DNA from: Neodiprion pinetum
Taxonomy: Eukaryota; Arthropoda; Insecta; Hymenoptera; Diprionidae
Length of the DNA stretch: 64,000 bases
Assembly: GCF_021155775.2 (NCBI RefSeq)
Contig: NC_060238.1
Coordinates: 26,942,106-27,006,105, forward strand
Reading direction: 5' to 3'
The notes under the pieces are model-generated. The model saw nothing but the letters and a program-made list of their open reading frames with translations. It made no database searches and was not told the origin of the DNA. Positions 47,970-61,443 of the stretch are shown here, one piece after another; position 1 is the stretch's first letter; every line of letters begins with the position of its first letter. Position numbers and translations under genes: made by a program.

Positions 47970-48814
47970 GGGGTAACGCCACTCTAGGATTTTGGAAAAT
48001 ACGATTTCTTCTTACTTGACCCGAACAATAGTTTAGCGTTATAGCAACCATAACCAGTTTGTCTTATTGCGAAAATTTTTATTTCAACAGGTTCAATTCA
48101 CCATTCCGTCGCACAGTGCTCGTAAGACTTTAAACGCATTTTTCTCGAAACCACTTTTTTCAAACTGGGAGGACAGATTACGTTGTTTTTTTTTTTTTTT
48201 TCTACACCACCATTCAAACTGCTTCTTCTTTGAACGATTTACTGCCTATTTTTTGGCCAAAAATCAATTCATTTCTTCAAAAGTGTACCATTTTTGCAAA
48301 ATTTGAGTAATAAAAAAATCCAACGTACTTCCATAGACAATGGTATACTGGTTGTAAAATTTTTAGTTTTTTTGTTCCAGGTCTTATTATACTTTACGAG
48401 ACATCCGTCCTCCCGTGAAGGAGTTTTAAAAAAACGGTGATTTAAAAAATATGCTCTGTCGTCGCCATTTTGCATCGAGACGTGGATAAAAAAAGTTCGT
48501 TTTTTACATACTTCTCTCTAAATATGAATCAGTTACAAGTATGGCACTGGAGAAAATCAGTGTATATGCATTGGAAATCAGTGGGATATCAGTGAGAAGT
48601 CACTGTAACGTCAGTATATATATATACATGCACTGTTTTTTTCCCAGAGGTATACTTATAACTGGGAATCAGTGAATTTTCGCTAATTCAAAGTTATAGA
48701 GTTCAATATGCGTTAGCTAAGCCCTCTGGATAGAAATCCTATTCCTTTGTCCATACTATCAAAATAAATCGTTAACGTCAGGCCCTTTTTCGGCCGCTAG
48801 AGTGGTGTTACCCC
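47970..48814. mobile_element. TTAA-flanked piggyBac-type non-autonomous element
   Basis: The left terminus GGGGTAACGCCACTCTAG and the reverse complement of the right terminus, GGGGTAACACCACTCTAG, match at 17 of 18 positions. TTAA lies directly outside both ends (47966-47969 and 48815-48818), which is the piggyBac-superfamily target site. The 845-bp interior has no transposase ORF and contains a T run near 48184-48200. It is best read as a miniature, transposase-dependent element. Confidence 0.75.
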
Positions 48815-51800
48815 TTAAGAGGCGCGGCTACAGATGCATTATATAACGATGGTTACCAACCCATCCCTCCATCGGCCCACACTAGCTAATCCCTCATTGG
48901 GACGCGCCCGAACGGGTATGGTGAGGCTGATAGTAATTATAATTGTTATTTTTATTTGCATTATTATTATTATTATTATCATCATCAAACTTTACGACAA
49001 AAAGTGACGTGACGTACATCAGGGGAAGTCTGATGAACAATTTACAGTACCTTGGCACTGTATCACGTAAGATTGGAAATTTAGTCGCATCAAAAAACGG
49101 GCTTGAAATTTTTGTTTTTCTTATCGCAACTTCATCGTTGTTTCAAAGTAGAGTTAAAAATATTTTCATAAATTTTTTACCCGTTCTTTTTTTTATATTT
49201 CGCTTTACGTTGGTTTTGTACTTCGCGTTTGCGGAGAAAATTAGTCGACACAAATGAGAAATCCTACGTGGTATCCAGCACATATTCGAACGTAGTCTTA
49301 ATTTAATTATATCGGGATTGCGCTAATTCCAGCTGCGGAGGTATCGAAGAAAGGAGTCATTGTTGCGTAAATGAGGAAGCGACAAAGATATGGTTTAACC
49401 AAAGAAACAACTCCGATAAATCTATCCAAACATTCGTTTAATTCTTTTACTTACGTGACACCGGCGCGCTCGGTCTCTTTGTCGGCCTCGATCACGCTAT
49501 ACGTCGCAAATTAATCTCGGGAATGTTGAAATTAAACATTCCGCGAACCCCCACCCCCGTGGCATTTTAAGCTCGCAATAAAAACGTTGGCGCATTATTC
49601 CGGTCGCGTATCAGGCATACAACGTTGGCGGAGCGACAACCCTAGACCTACCGCAACACCCCTCTGTCAAGATGGGACGATTAAATTATTAAATTAGGGA
49701 TTGGTGCCCGAAGGGACACCTAGACACGGAGCATACGCGGTTCGCCGAGGGTTCGAGGGTACCGACATCTGGATATCGCACGGTCTCTTATGTTTGTTCA
49801 GCTCTAACGCATCGACAAGCGCGTGTATACGATTTCGCGTATCATCGAGAGGACGGAGGAAGGCATACCAAAAGCAGGCCTGCTCGTATTTATCCAATCG
49901 TAGCTCCAGAAGTGAAAACGGTTATTGAAATACGTCGGCAAAGAGATATAAATGAACTTCATCCAATTATCCATTCGAAATAAGGCCTGTAACTACTTCG
50001 AGCGGTAAGCTCGAAATCACTCGATCGGTGTTGAACTTTCCCCGTTATGTGTACCAGTGGACGCATAACGCGTATTCGGCACGCTGAATTCTGGCTCTGG
50101 TGCGTTACATTTATTCTCTACTCACCGCACCATGATCCCCATGATCGTAGGACCCAGGGGAAGAGATCGGTTATCCTCGAAGGCGCTAAAAAGGTGCTCA
50201 GCTAAAGCGACAATTGTACCGCTGGGTAATTCTGAAAGTGTTGCGTCATGCCCGCGTTAATTAAGGGTTCGAAATTTCAAGAGGAGATTAATGCGCAAGG
50301 CATTGTCACGTGTCGTTTTATATGGAACGACTTTTGAACGAGATAAAATTGCCTCGTCATTGAAAACCGGTGAACCTCGTTTCCAGTTGAACCGCTGTAG
50401 GTTCAGCCATTTATCCCTTGACCGTTTATTCGTTATTGTTATTTCTTAGGCCGTATCGTAACGCAGCTAGGCGCATCTCTTCGTATTCGATAATTTCAAC
50501 GAAGAACGCGGTTGTACGTATCTATCGTACGCGATTAACTCTTACGTATAGGTACAGGGTTTGCTACCAGATTCGTGTACGTAGGATGGGACACAAAATT
50601 GCACTCTGCAACGTTAACGAAAATATTTGGATACAACTCGTTATAATGTTTAGCACATTTTTTGTTCCATTCAGTCGGGAGCACCCTGAATATGTCATAC
50701 TGTCACCCTAACGCCAAGCGGACACCCCAGGGTCCCAGCTACTCCTAATACGAACCATGATGTGCACAAAACAAATGCATAGGGTAAGCATACGTATGTC
50801 TGTGTTAATGTTGTACACATGCGATATGTTTGAATGGAACGTCGCAGTCGCCCTTGGCTGACTGGAATATCTGCCCGGCCATAGGACGACAAATTAAAAA
50901 GGACTGCCCTGCCAATTAATACGGACCTGGTGGACGCGCATCGCGTGCTGCGCGTCTGAGGATAGGGTGATTGGGTCGATTACGTACAGCGAGGACTTCT
51001 ATTTTTGAATTTCATCACCGACGACAGAGGGATGCGATGCGAAAAATGATATTTAAAACACCTTCCTGAAAAGTTGGCTTTCCAAAGCCTGCGGCATGTG
51101 CATAAAGTGCCCCATTTCCGAACAGTGCGGCAACGCGACGTCGGCGTATACACACATTTGTAATGCCACGCTTTAGACTCTAGGGCCTTCTTTGGCGCAT
51201 GCGTACTTTCGAATAAGTCAATTTCACGCACTGTGTCATTGAAAGTAAGTTACTTGCCTCTGTTGTACACGTGCGTGAGGTATAACACACTTGTCTACAA
51301 CATATATTGTACATAAATATAACGCATGACCATGTGTACGGTACACATACCCGCTCCTTTCCGAGTGCACGTGCACGGTTCTGGTTCTCCCGGTCATCCG
51401 GTTCGTCATGCCCGGGGCATGCACCGATACATCCGTACCGAATCGCATACGCTACGTGTACCGTCGAGCGTCAATATCAGTTGCTCGCCCGTCGAAGCAA
51501 ACGTCTGGACGTACAAAAGTTCGGTACAACCGAATACCGGCTGATTTGTCAGGGACCGATTCAATGTCGTTGTCACTTGTCACAATAAAATAACGATGAC
51601 GGCCCATCCAAAGGGGTATCGGTGAACTGATTTATCAACTTTCACGAAACGAAGACTCATCTCCGGGAGTTTATATCTATTTCTTGCAATGCAACGAGTA
51701 AGAATGTTTGTCCGGTTCCCCCGACACGAAAACCACTTATCGCATAAATGACACCGTGTTCAACCGATTATTTCATCGTATTAGCATTTGGCATGTGATT

Positions 51801-54800
51801 AAATGTAATCGGAAGGAAAATTGATACGTGCGCGCTTAAAAAAACGGCAGTAATGTTTCGCGGTATTAGGGGTAGAGGAAGATTTCTGAAATCCCACGAA
51901 ATTTCTATATTCCCCTTTGTATTCCTATTCCTCGGGTTAACCAACGACACGTTGTATCGACAACTTTAACGTCAGGGGTGGACGATCTATTTAATGAACG
52001 CGGATGCGTTAAAGAGTGACGTGAAAGAGAGTTGCAGCGGGGGGTCCAAAAAACCGAACCGTCTGTGCTGTGCACAAGCTGGTCAATGAATAAACACGCG
52101 CGTAAAAAAACATAGGCGAACCGATGGTTAATGAGATGAAGAAGGTTTCATTGCTGATCAAGAATACCAACACGGTAGACGTCGGAAAATATAGACGTCA
52201 TTAGTTCCATTATGCAGTTACTCGAATGACAAATTCGTATTAATGACAGGGGTTTTTCTTCTCTTTTCTCCTCTCCTCTTCGTTCCTTTTCTCTCCATTA
52301 CTACGCTTCTGTCGACTCATGCTGGCACAATGACGTAACAGTTGGTTCGAGTCTTTCACCGGAATGCATTTCTAGCTTTGTAGATTTGAAATTCAAAATT
52401 ACTCCAGTCATATGTCGACCCAGCACCAGGCGGCACACTTTTGTCATGGAGATGCCGAAAGACGTTCCCATCGCGTAATACAAATACGTTATGCACATGT
52501 ACCTGTATACGTCCAACATATACATCATATTAACAAACAAGCTCGGTGAAATGGTCTCAAATTTTGTTAATATTGTTAATTAGCAATACGTTTATCGGAC
52601 GAGGAACCGATGTGGGCGACCGAAACTCTGTGGACCTACCATTCGGTCCGCGTGTCATCGAAGCTTTCCTCCTATTCGTCAACGATCTCAATACCGCAGG
52701 TCAATCAAATCATATACATTTCAAGACTTACAAAACCCGTATACGGAAGTGACAAACATCCTTTGAGGTTTGAACTGAACACTCGAAATAACCAGTGCGA
52801 CGTCGCTTGTCTCAACGCCAATGGGACATTTGCTCCCCGGCGGCATTTCTCACTTTTAACTTGTCTTAAAAAAATCATAAAGCATGCGAGCGGCGCGGCG
52901 GAAGGGAGACCGATTCTCCGTTCCCTCGTCCTCAACCCCATCGGTGCCTGGAAAAATTAACGCAACCAATTCTTCATCTCGTCCAATTCTATTCGTCTGT
53001 ATTTCCTTCACTCCTCCCCGATTCCTTGTAAGGCGTGAGTCCGGTTTCGGGAGGGTTAATAAAAATACAAGATTAAACGGTAACTTAACATAGTGTGTAT
53101 AGCTGTGCGATGTCGTACATTACACAAACTGTACAAATACGCACCTATACGTATAATCGTACTAGAGATACGCGAGTACCCTCGATATTATGAGGAATTA
53201 CACGCAACATCGACTTCCCATTGCCAATATGCTACTTGTTTACCAAATTAGCGGGCACCCGTTTGACGATAGGTGTACCCACCGCTCCTGAGTAATGACA
53301 CACCCGTCAAGCCTAGCGCACACCCATAGAGCGTCGAGAGACACTTGATTGCGCATGGTCGGGTTGATTTCAATTGCACGCGTACCGAATCTGGCTAACC
53401 GGGGCTTTGTTGGAAGTGTATCCCACGGGAAAAACAGCCGTACGGATTAACGAACTTACCCGTGAGTAATCCTTGCTAACTGGCGAATTAAGTATGAGAA
53501 TCAAACCGATCGTCTATAATGAATCATTGAACAGAGTAAATGACCCGCTCGATGACGGGTGCTGATGGTTTTTCCACATATGTACAGAACATGCGGAAAC
53601 AGTTGTAACACCGGCAAAATATGTTGTGTATTATAATGCCCATGAACCTCCCGAGCCCGCCAACGATAAGAATAATAGCTGGCAATATACGCCTTTTATC
53701 AGTATTCGAGCGTGCTGTCCAACCCGTCCCTTCTCCTCTAACGTCCACGTACCGATCGTTGGCCGCGGTTTTCGAAGTTGGCCACTCGAAGTGTACTTTT
53801 ACACGCACGCGTCTCCTTCATAAATCACGCCGTTCTATTGCGTCACTACATTCGGCCGACGATGCCGTGGATGTAGCGCGCGTGCCAAACGGTTCGATAA
53901 CACCGTCAAGTCAACAATGCTCCCACCGTTTTTTCACTATTATTATACATCGATTCACTGATTCTTAATTTTTTAGACCAGCCCAGGCAATAGTCTCATC
54001 CCATTTGAAACGAACACGCCGCCTTTGGCATCGGAAGGTTGTCTGTTTGAAACCCATGCACCATTGAACTCGAATGTTATCGGCTCAAGACTCTCAGACT
54101 ATTTCAATTCTCATGTCGATTATGAGTGAAGAAGAAATGAAGAAGAAGAAATTATCGGCGGTCAGCAAAATATTTTGTTTTTTCCGTCAATGACACCCGA
54201 CACGTTCCGCCTGCAGGTACAATATACAGAAGGTCCGATGAACGCCGATCTGAACCTACGAGAATACCTGAGGACTATCTTACGTACAGTTCACGTCGAT
54301 GATGATTACTGCCTTTTAATTTCATCTCTTCTTGTCGATCCTCAGCCGTTTGAGCAGCGAATAACGCCAGGCTTCGGCAATTAAAGCACGATAGCTCAGA
54401 AGTCTTATAAATAAAATCAGGGTTGCCAGTTTGAAACCTCAGGTTCATCAGTAGATGGGATATTGCTAGGCTTCCGATCGAATTAATGCTGATTGGGAAG
54501 ATAATCTTGGCCATTCTCTCCGCATCGAACTTATCTACCTAATTGGCTTCACGTGATGTCTATCGATCCCGAGATTCTGTCACACAGAAAATGTAATTTT
54601 GTTACCACACGCCATAAGATCAAGATGCACAATGCATATATCACAGTGCCTTATACGCATGTACGAACGTGTATTTATATTTTGATATTGAATTTATTGT
54701 TGGGGCACAAAGAGCAAGCCGAAAACAGCGAACGGTGATTTTGAGCAAAGTTTTGAGAAAATTTTGAACACATTTGGTGTGAAAAAGTATCCACGCATGT

Positions 54801-55661
54801 AGGAACGACCTTGATAGCGATCAAAACTTATACGCAGGGTTTTATTTCACGTGGCCCCGTTTCTTTGTAATCTTAAAAAAAATCTAGAGAAAAGCGAAAA
54901 ATCAAATGAGCGCAATCTTTCACACAACGTGGAACGCTCATCGTTTCGCATAACCTTTCCTTCGACCTAAACAAGCTATTTAGGGTGAGCCACGGTGGAA
55001 AATCGGAAATTTTTATTTTTTTTTCTGCAACACCCTGATACACAGATACAAAACCCTTCCTTTTCGATCCACCATTCGGTTCTTCAAACAATCATAACGG
55101 CGTTGATCAACCGTCCGGACGAACCAATCGATACGGAGGAAGGCTAGTCGATACATCGGAGTGCGCGCAAAGCGAGAAGGCCCTCTTGGCGGCGCTCCTC
55201 TCGATTTCACCGTTTTCACCTCACCGCCCGCGCCGGTGAATGCTGCCGTATCTCGCCCTACCAAAATCGAATTGGACACTTGAAAGAAACTAAAGGGAAC
55301 TACTGTCCAATGATGGCACGCCGCTCTTTGCTCTGCCGTTCCAGCCCCTCAATGTGTCGAGCATCCCTGAATCAATAAAGCAGACTGCGGTAGTTTCGAG
55401 CGATGCGCGGCATTCCCCTTCTCCTCCTCCTCCGCCTCCTCCTCAAACACACCGTTCCGCTTTATACACGTACGCTCAGCTACACGATCATCTGTGGAAC
55501 GCCTTTCCTACCCCTCGAATCTGCCACCGTTCGTTCATTTTATTTCACTCTACTTATACGTCCCTCTCCTTCACTCCTTCACTTTTCACCCTCTCTCTGT
55601 ATGTAGGCCTATGTATATGCGTGTATGTTTGTATGCATGTACGCTACGAAATATTATGGTA

Positions 55662-55662
55662 A

Positions 55663-55750
<88 letters not shown>
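55662..55750. repeat. GA microsatellite, about 44 units
   Basis: A (AG)n tract has a single C interruption near 55689. The long Arg-Glu and Ser-Leu ORFs across it are artefacts. On insect DNA, GAGA tracts can bind GAGA factor, but this one looks like a simple microsatellite. Confidence 0.95.
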
Positions 55751-55752
<2 letters not shown>

Positions 55753-58700
55753 TACACAAGTCCCAACTACTTCCACCCCACGCAGCCTCTCTCTCCACCT
55801 ATGTGCGTCCGCGTATGTTTTTTCTATTCAACTGCTTTTAATTATCATTACTTGGTTTAGCTCGCTCGTTGACATTCAAAGGAGGGTGGCGCACACGAGA
55901 GTGAGTCCACAATGTATACACATATCAAGCTATTCAAGCTCGATAGTTTAATATGTGCTGCTTATAGGTCGGTAAACATTTTTCCGGGCTATAAATTCAG
56001 TCAAATCGCGTGACGAGGTGCGGGACGTAACACGTGGCTCGGATTTTCAATCATCTTCGAATGCAATTACATCGTACAAGTTTGTCAAAATTCGCACTTA
56101 AATAAATTCTACCATGACACCCACCTCACGACACGTAATGAGCAATATCTATATATACGCAATTGAATTTCATGTCAACGATGTTACTTGAAACAGTTCG
56201 TTTTGGTTCAAATCCGTTGATGAGATGCTCTTGTCCGGAGCGGGGAATATCTTCATCATAAGGCATCATTTTTATACCGCAAGTAACGACAGGACCCGAG
56301 AATCAAAGAGCATTCGGCTACCGTTCACGATCCGTGCGGTGTATTGCAAAATTCGTGCCATTTCGATCGAACGAATACGGCACGTCTTACGCAGAATCAC
56401 AAGCGGCAACATCGACTATTGTAATTCTTATCAGCGATCGTGTTTGAATACATGGAAAAGAAAAGAGGGAAGCACTTGAGCGCGTTGCGAAACCTATTGA
56501 ACTCTATGATTTGCTTTGACATCAAATTGAACCTTTCCGACATCTCCCCGCGTCATATCGTTCCCGAAGGTTCCCTCCATATTATTTTATACCTGAATCA
56601 AATCCGTGTATATGAGCGTGTACAACGTGCAGCATCCTGCAGATGCTCGATGTTGAGATAAACCTGCAACTGCCCCTGCCTTCCCTTCCTTCCCTTCGTC
56701 CTACTAACCCTTCGCCGCTCCGGTAAGGTAATGATATTATTAAAATATATGTAATGCGCACGCCGTATAAGCGGTATGAGGGAGCTCACTCCCACTTCGA
56801 TTCTCCTCCATGATCCCCAGGTGCACTGCTGGCTGTTACGGAAACGCACAGGTATGCGTCGCTCATATTTAGTCATCCCTGAACGATGTGCCCTAAAATG
56901 CATCGCCACAATTTCAATTCATTTTCAATTTTCCCGCAGGAAGTAACGAGAAAATCTTAAGGGTTGATCGGGAGTTGGGCCCCGGGGTGGCGGTCTTCCG
57001 AATGTGTACAAGTACAGATTATTGATACCTGAATTTGAACTTTGGTCACTGTATTTACAGCAATCGTGAGAGAAGTGAAAAGGGGAAATGTATAAGTGCA
57101 TAAGAGCGGAATCGTCAATGTCAGGATTCGTAGAGGAAGAAACGAGAAAAGTAGACGAAAATTGTCTTTATTGTATGCACTTGTATTTTTCACATTTATA
57201 CACACGCATATGTAGGATATACTCGACACAATATGTGCAATTCGGGGTCCGATTTTTCGCCAATTGAACATTCTTTCTGATCACGAGTGAACGCCTCGGC
57301 ATGTCCAGTTTTCTTTCACCTACGAGCCCGACAGAATGTAACAAATGTTACCGTATCCACACGTTCAAGTGTACCCGTCGATAGACTTTCGTAATTGATA
57401 GGTAAGAATTTCAATAACTGACCAGACGTTCCAGTAATATATTTTTATAAGGGGTGAAATCACCCTAATGTTTGGCATGCCGGCCTAGTAATCACGATAG
57501 ATAAAAGGCATCAAATGTTTTCAATCAAATGAATTAGGTTGCCGCGTCAATCCATATCATTATACAAACGGTCCTATTGCAGACTTTAAGCCGAAAACGT
57601 TTATTCAGAACATACCGAATTTTTCATTACCTGTTAACTTTGCCTGTCCGGTCACTTTGTCCCGCTCAGGAACCCATTTCATTTGCGTTGCGGCCTTAGT
57701 TTTTCAACAGTACCTATAACACCGATACACATCCGGTACACATGGAGAGATTTTTATTTGCGACAAAAGGATGTAAGAATCGGATGAGATCGGTAACCGC
57801 GGTGCAGTGGGTGGTGCGGTGGATCGAAAAAGGAAGACCGATGGACCAAGCCTGTTCAACCGCTATCATCGGCAAGTCTGCATTATTTCGTATCGAAAAA
57901 GAGACCGGTTTTTTTCGTTGTGCACGCCTGTAGATACAGGTGAAAATGTTGTACGATACATTTGATTATTCTGCACAGGTACATTTTACGTACGAAAGTT
58001 TCATGTTTTCTTTTCTTTTTTTCTTCTTTAATTAATATTGTACGAGCTTAGGGGAGAATAATTTGGTAAATTTTTTTCTTTTTTCGTTTGAGACAGACTT
58101 GATGCAAATTACGAGCACGTTGGAGACCGTGTCGTATCACGTCACTGATGCCGAGGTATACCTGCGCGTAATTAAAAGTTGAAAACATCAAAATTCAATT
58201 GCCCGCAAATTTTGCAGTAACAGCTGTTTATGGCCAACTCGGAAGAATGCTGTCCAATTTATTTAGACCACTCCACTTCACGCGCAAACGGAGAGCAGGA
58301 ATCCTCTTCCACGAAACTTTCCCATTTTTGGGGAAAAATATAACGGACTCGTTCGATTCGTACCACTCCGCAGCGCAGCGTGCGAATTTAATGCAAGTAA
58401 TATCATCGCCAACTGGTGCGCGTATATGTATATGGCATACAATAAGCATGCCGCAAGTTGGCCCAGTGTACGTAGGAAAGTGTATCGACATCCTTCTACA
58501 TACGCGTACCTCATACTACCTGTACAGTGCACGTCACCTATACATCTGGATAAACATCCGCAGAACTATCTACAGTACCCTATTCGTACACAATTCTTAG
58601 TATGTAACATTGGAAAGTGAAAATGATGCGTAATTTATGTATCGCAGGATGCCTGCATACCTGCGTACGTATAACACAGGTTACACGTGTATCGATGAAA

Positions 58701-60824
58701 ACGTATTTCATGTACCGTACGTGTTATTCTCTTGACTTGAACATTTTTCGATAAGACTTCCTCTGGCAGATGAAACGGAAAGATTGCCATACAAAATAAA
58801 TTATCGTAATCTAATACGTTGTATGTGATTGCCGCTTATTAATTTACACGGATTGATATTATTATCTTCTCACACATATTCAGTTTTGGTGGGTCCTAGT
58901 TAGAAACTGTTCGATGAAATTTGTTCCAAAATACTAACTCACAGAATTGCCCTTATACGAGATCCCTCGTGGAACAGCAGGATTTGAATCCATTGGAGCC
59001 CGATACGTCTTACAGCGGTGAAAATGATGAGACGAAAATATGTCACCCTCGTGAGGCGGCGTGGGAGGTTGATGTGGGTGGGGTGCAAACGGCAGCGGTC
59101 AATACAATGCAAGAAACCGTCTCGGGTGTTAGTTGGGACAGTTATTTCCAAGGAATTCACTCTAGATATACGTGTATTGTGTAGTATGTAATTAACAATT
59201 GCGTTGTATCATAGATTGTTTTAATTGACTTTGTTTAGTTGGAAAGGTACAGTTGCCGGGGGTATACTTAACATTTCTATTATACGTATAATACATGTAT
59301 CTGCCTGCAAACGAGGCTTTAGAAAGCTGCCCAACAGTAACTGATAATATCGATTCCATTCATGTTAATAGATATAATGCAAGTATGTTGCCTCAATCGC
59401 GAATATTCTCAGTGGAATATCTAGGTATAATATTGTGCGAAGGGGATTTTGGCGCATCGGCAAGGATTTGGGATTGAAGCGCGTGTAAAGTTGCCGTAAA
59501 CGAAAGATGGCCAAAGGTGAACTACCAAAATCTAGAAAAGAAAGGAATCGATTCGAAATGCGAGTCTGTAAAGCTTTCAAGTTGAGCCGTGGGTGACCTA
59601 TGTAACCGCATCCGTCAAGAACCGCGTACACTACCGTGGCAATTCCAACTGTGCATCGATAGATCGATCCGACCGTTCACTCAGATGCCGGAGGGATATA
59701 TGTACAGTAGCTCACTGGGTCCGTTTATTCTTTGTCCAACTGACGCCAGGCTTGTTGCTGTATTCAATCGATGTCAATTCTAATTATTGACAAAGACGAG
59801 TGAGTTTATAAAATTTATCAAAATTACTTTTTTATTGAAAGTGGAGGTTGTATTCCTAAGAGCCTAACAAATAACATTCACCGGCTTGGTCGGCATGAAG
59901 TTGACTTAAGCACGAAAGGTCGTACCTTCAGAATCGGCCGACAATTCATCTAAAATTCAACGTCTCCCATCCAATCGTCCGGGCAGAGGTGTTCTTTTAA
60001 CATATTTTTTCAGATATCGGCTCTCGAGTTCGATTCGGCCTCACGAGACAACATTTGCTCATCGACAGGTTTCTCAACCTACGACTTACATCTCGACGAA
60101 ACTTCATGCGCGCAGCGTGGACAGGTATACATATTATACGATGCGTTGCGTTCCATTGTCTTACGATTAATAATATATACACATAATTTCTACAATTGGT
60201 AAATATTATAGTATTCATTCGTTGCCTTTTGTGCCATAGACACTCCCGCTACGTCTCTGCCGAGGGGGCAGCGAGTATACGCAAATCTGCAAATATTTTT
60301 TGTAATGCAATCAGCGTTAGGAAAAGTAAACGCGTGTGATCGTTGCTTGGCCAGCTCTCCGTCCAACTTGCCACTTTTTCTGGACAATTGTGCACAGGTG
60401 AGAAAGCATCAATTCGGAGTTTTGGCAAGTTATCGTTATACGTACACCTACTACAGTTTCATCAGTTCTCGGAAACTATGAAATGGCTATGTTACGAGTT
60501 CGAGCCAACACTATTAACTAAGGGCTCAGCTATTAACTAGAGATTGATAGATAGAGCCTTATAATTTCTTATTCAACACGGCTAGTCCATTTCCGAACTT
60601 ATCTGGGCCGACATTGAAACGATCAATCATCAATCCATTTGAAATCCCAGTTGGCCGGTATGCTTACGCGTCCTATTCGGCGTGCCGCCGACGGAACGGG
60701 AACTCTGTAACTCACGGGTCCGAATCACGTCCGATACTTGCCGAAGCTCAATTATGTCCAGCGGGCAAATACTTCACCGTTTGAAAACTGTCGGCGGTAA
60801 TGTCTCCGTCCATCCGCCCTACTT

Positions 60825-60950
60825 CCTCTTTCGTCGGCTCCGCTCCCCCTGCTTCTTACGATTCTTCCGCCTTCGTCTCCTTCTTCTTCTCCGCCTCCTC
60901 CTCCTCCTCCTGCTCTTCCTCTTCATCCCCCACCTCCTCCACCCCCGTCA
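60825..60950. repeat. CT-rich pyrimidine tract
   Basis: About 125 bp on the + strand consist almost wholly of C and T, with CTTCTTC and CTCCTCC words. This gives Ser/Leu-rich spurious ORFs. Confidence 0.7.
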
Positions 60951-61099
60951 GGGCTCGATTCTTTGAAAAGTTCCATGTCCGTTTCCCACCTCTACCCATA
61001 GCACTCGCTCCCCGATCTTCCTTTAAGCGCCGGGATCGGCGTGGTTATTTATATCTAAATGTCAAACAGGAGAAGAGAGGAGCCAAACAAACCTACCTC

Positions 61100-61443
61100 A
61101 GCCTTACAACTGAACACAGAGAGCACGTTGCAACCGAGGGTTCAACGTCTGAATCGACCTCGTTAACGAGTTGCGTCTTTCAGGACAACAGTTAGGTTTG
61201 CAAATAACAGAACTGAGAGGACATAGGTGAGGGACTGTCAATGAGTGAGTTGTTATCTATATGTATGAAAAGTCGGACGATCTGTTACGGTAATAGCAAT
61301 AGTACAAAAGTTTTAAGCGGTAAGCGTTTCCAGGGTGACGTAGGACGGCTGCAAAGGTTGTTGTCAATTTTGGCAAACAGCACGGAATCCTGATCCTATT
61401 CACCGATCGATGCGACGATAAATTTTTATCAAACGTCACTCAC
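61100..61443 (-). other. Candidate terminal exon region of the TMEM272-like gene
   Basis: The last mapped exon ends in phase 2. Three downstream acceptors on the - strand all give a short open tail: ACCTTTGCAG near 61352, TCCTCTCAG near 61218 and GTTGTCCTGAAAG near 61186. The second has the best pyrimidine tract and the third has a CTAAC branch-point-like word upstream. The tails would be about 20 to 35 residues. I cannot choose between them. Confidence 0.35.

Larger units (their letters stand above)
48819..61100. other. Intergenic, nothing recognised apart from simple repeats
   Basis: About 12 kb lies between the TTAA element and the TMEM272-like gene. A GA microsatellite is at 55.7 kb and a CT-rich tract at 60.8-60.95 kb. 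Short ORFs on both strands lack family resemblance, splice support or repeat structure. The 3' end of the TMEM272-like transcript probably intrudes at the right edge. Confidence 0.45.

Noticed and set aside
52546..52752. Hydrophobic start resembling a signal peptide (KWSQILLILLISN)
   Set aside because: The only start is GTG, no ATG is in frame, and the frame ends after 68 codons without a domain or a donor.
55586..55951. Arg-Glu and Ser-Leu repeat open frames
   Set aside because: They are translations of the GA microsatellite.
60682..61195. Ser/Leu-rich open frames
   Set aside because: They are artefacts of the pyrimidine tract; the second also covers the antisense 3' end of the TMEM272-like gene.
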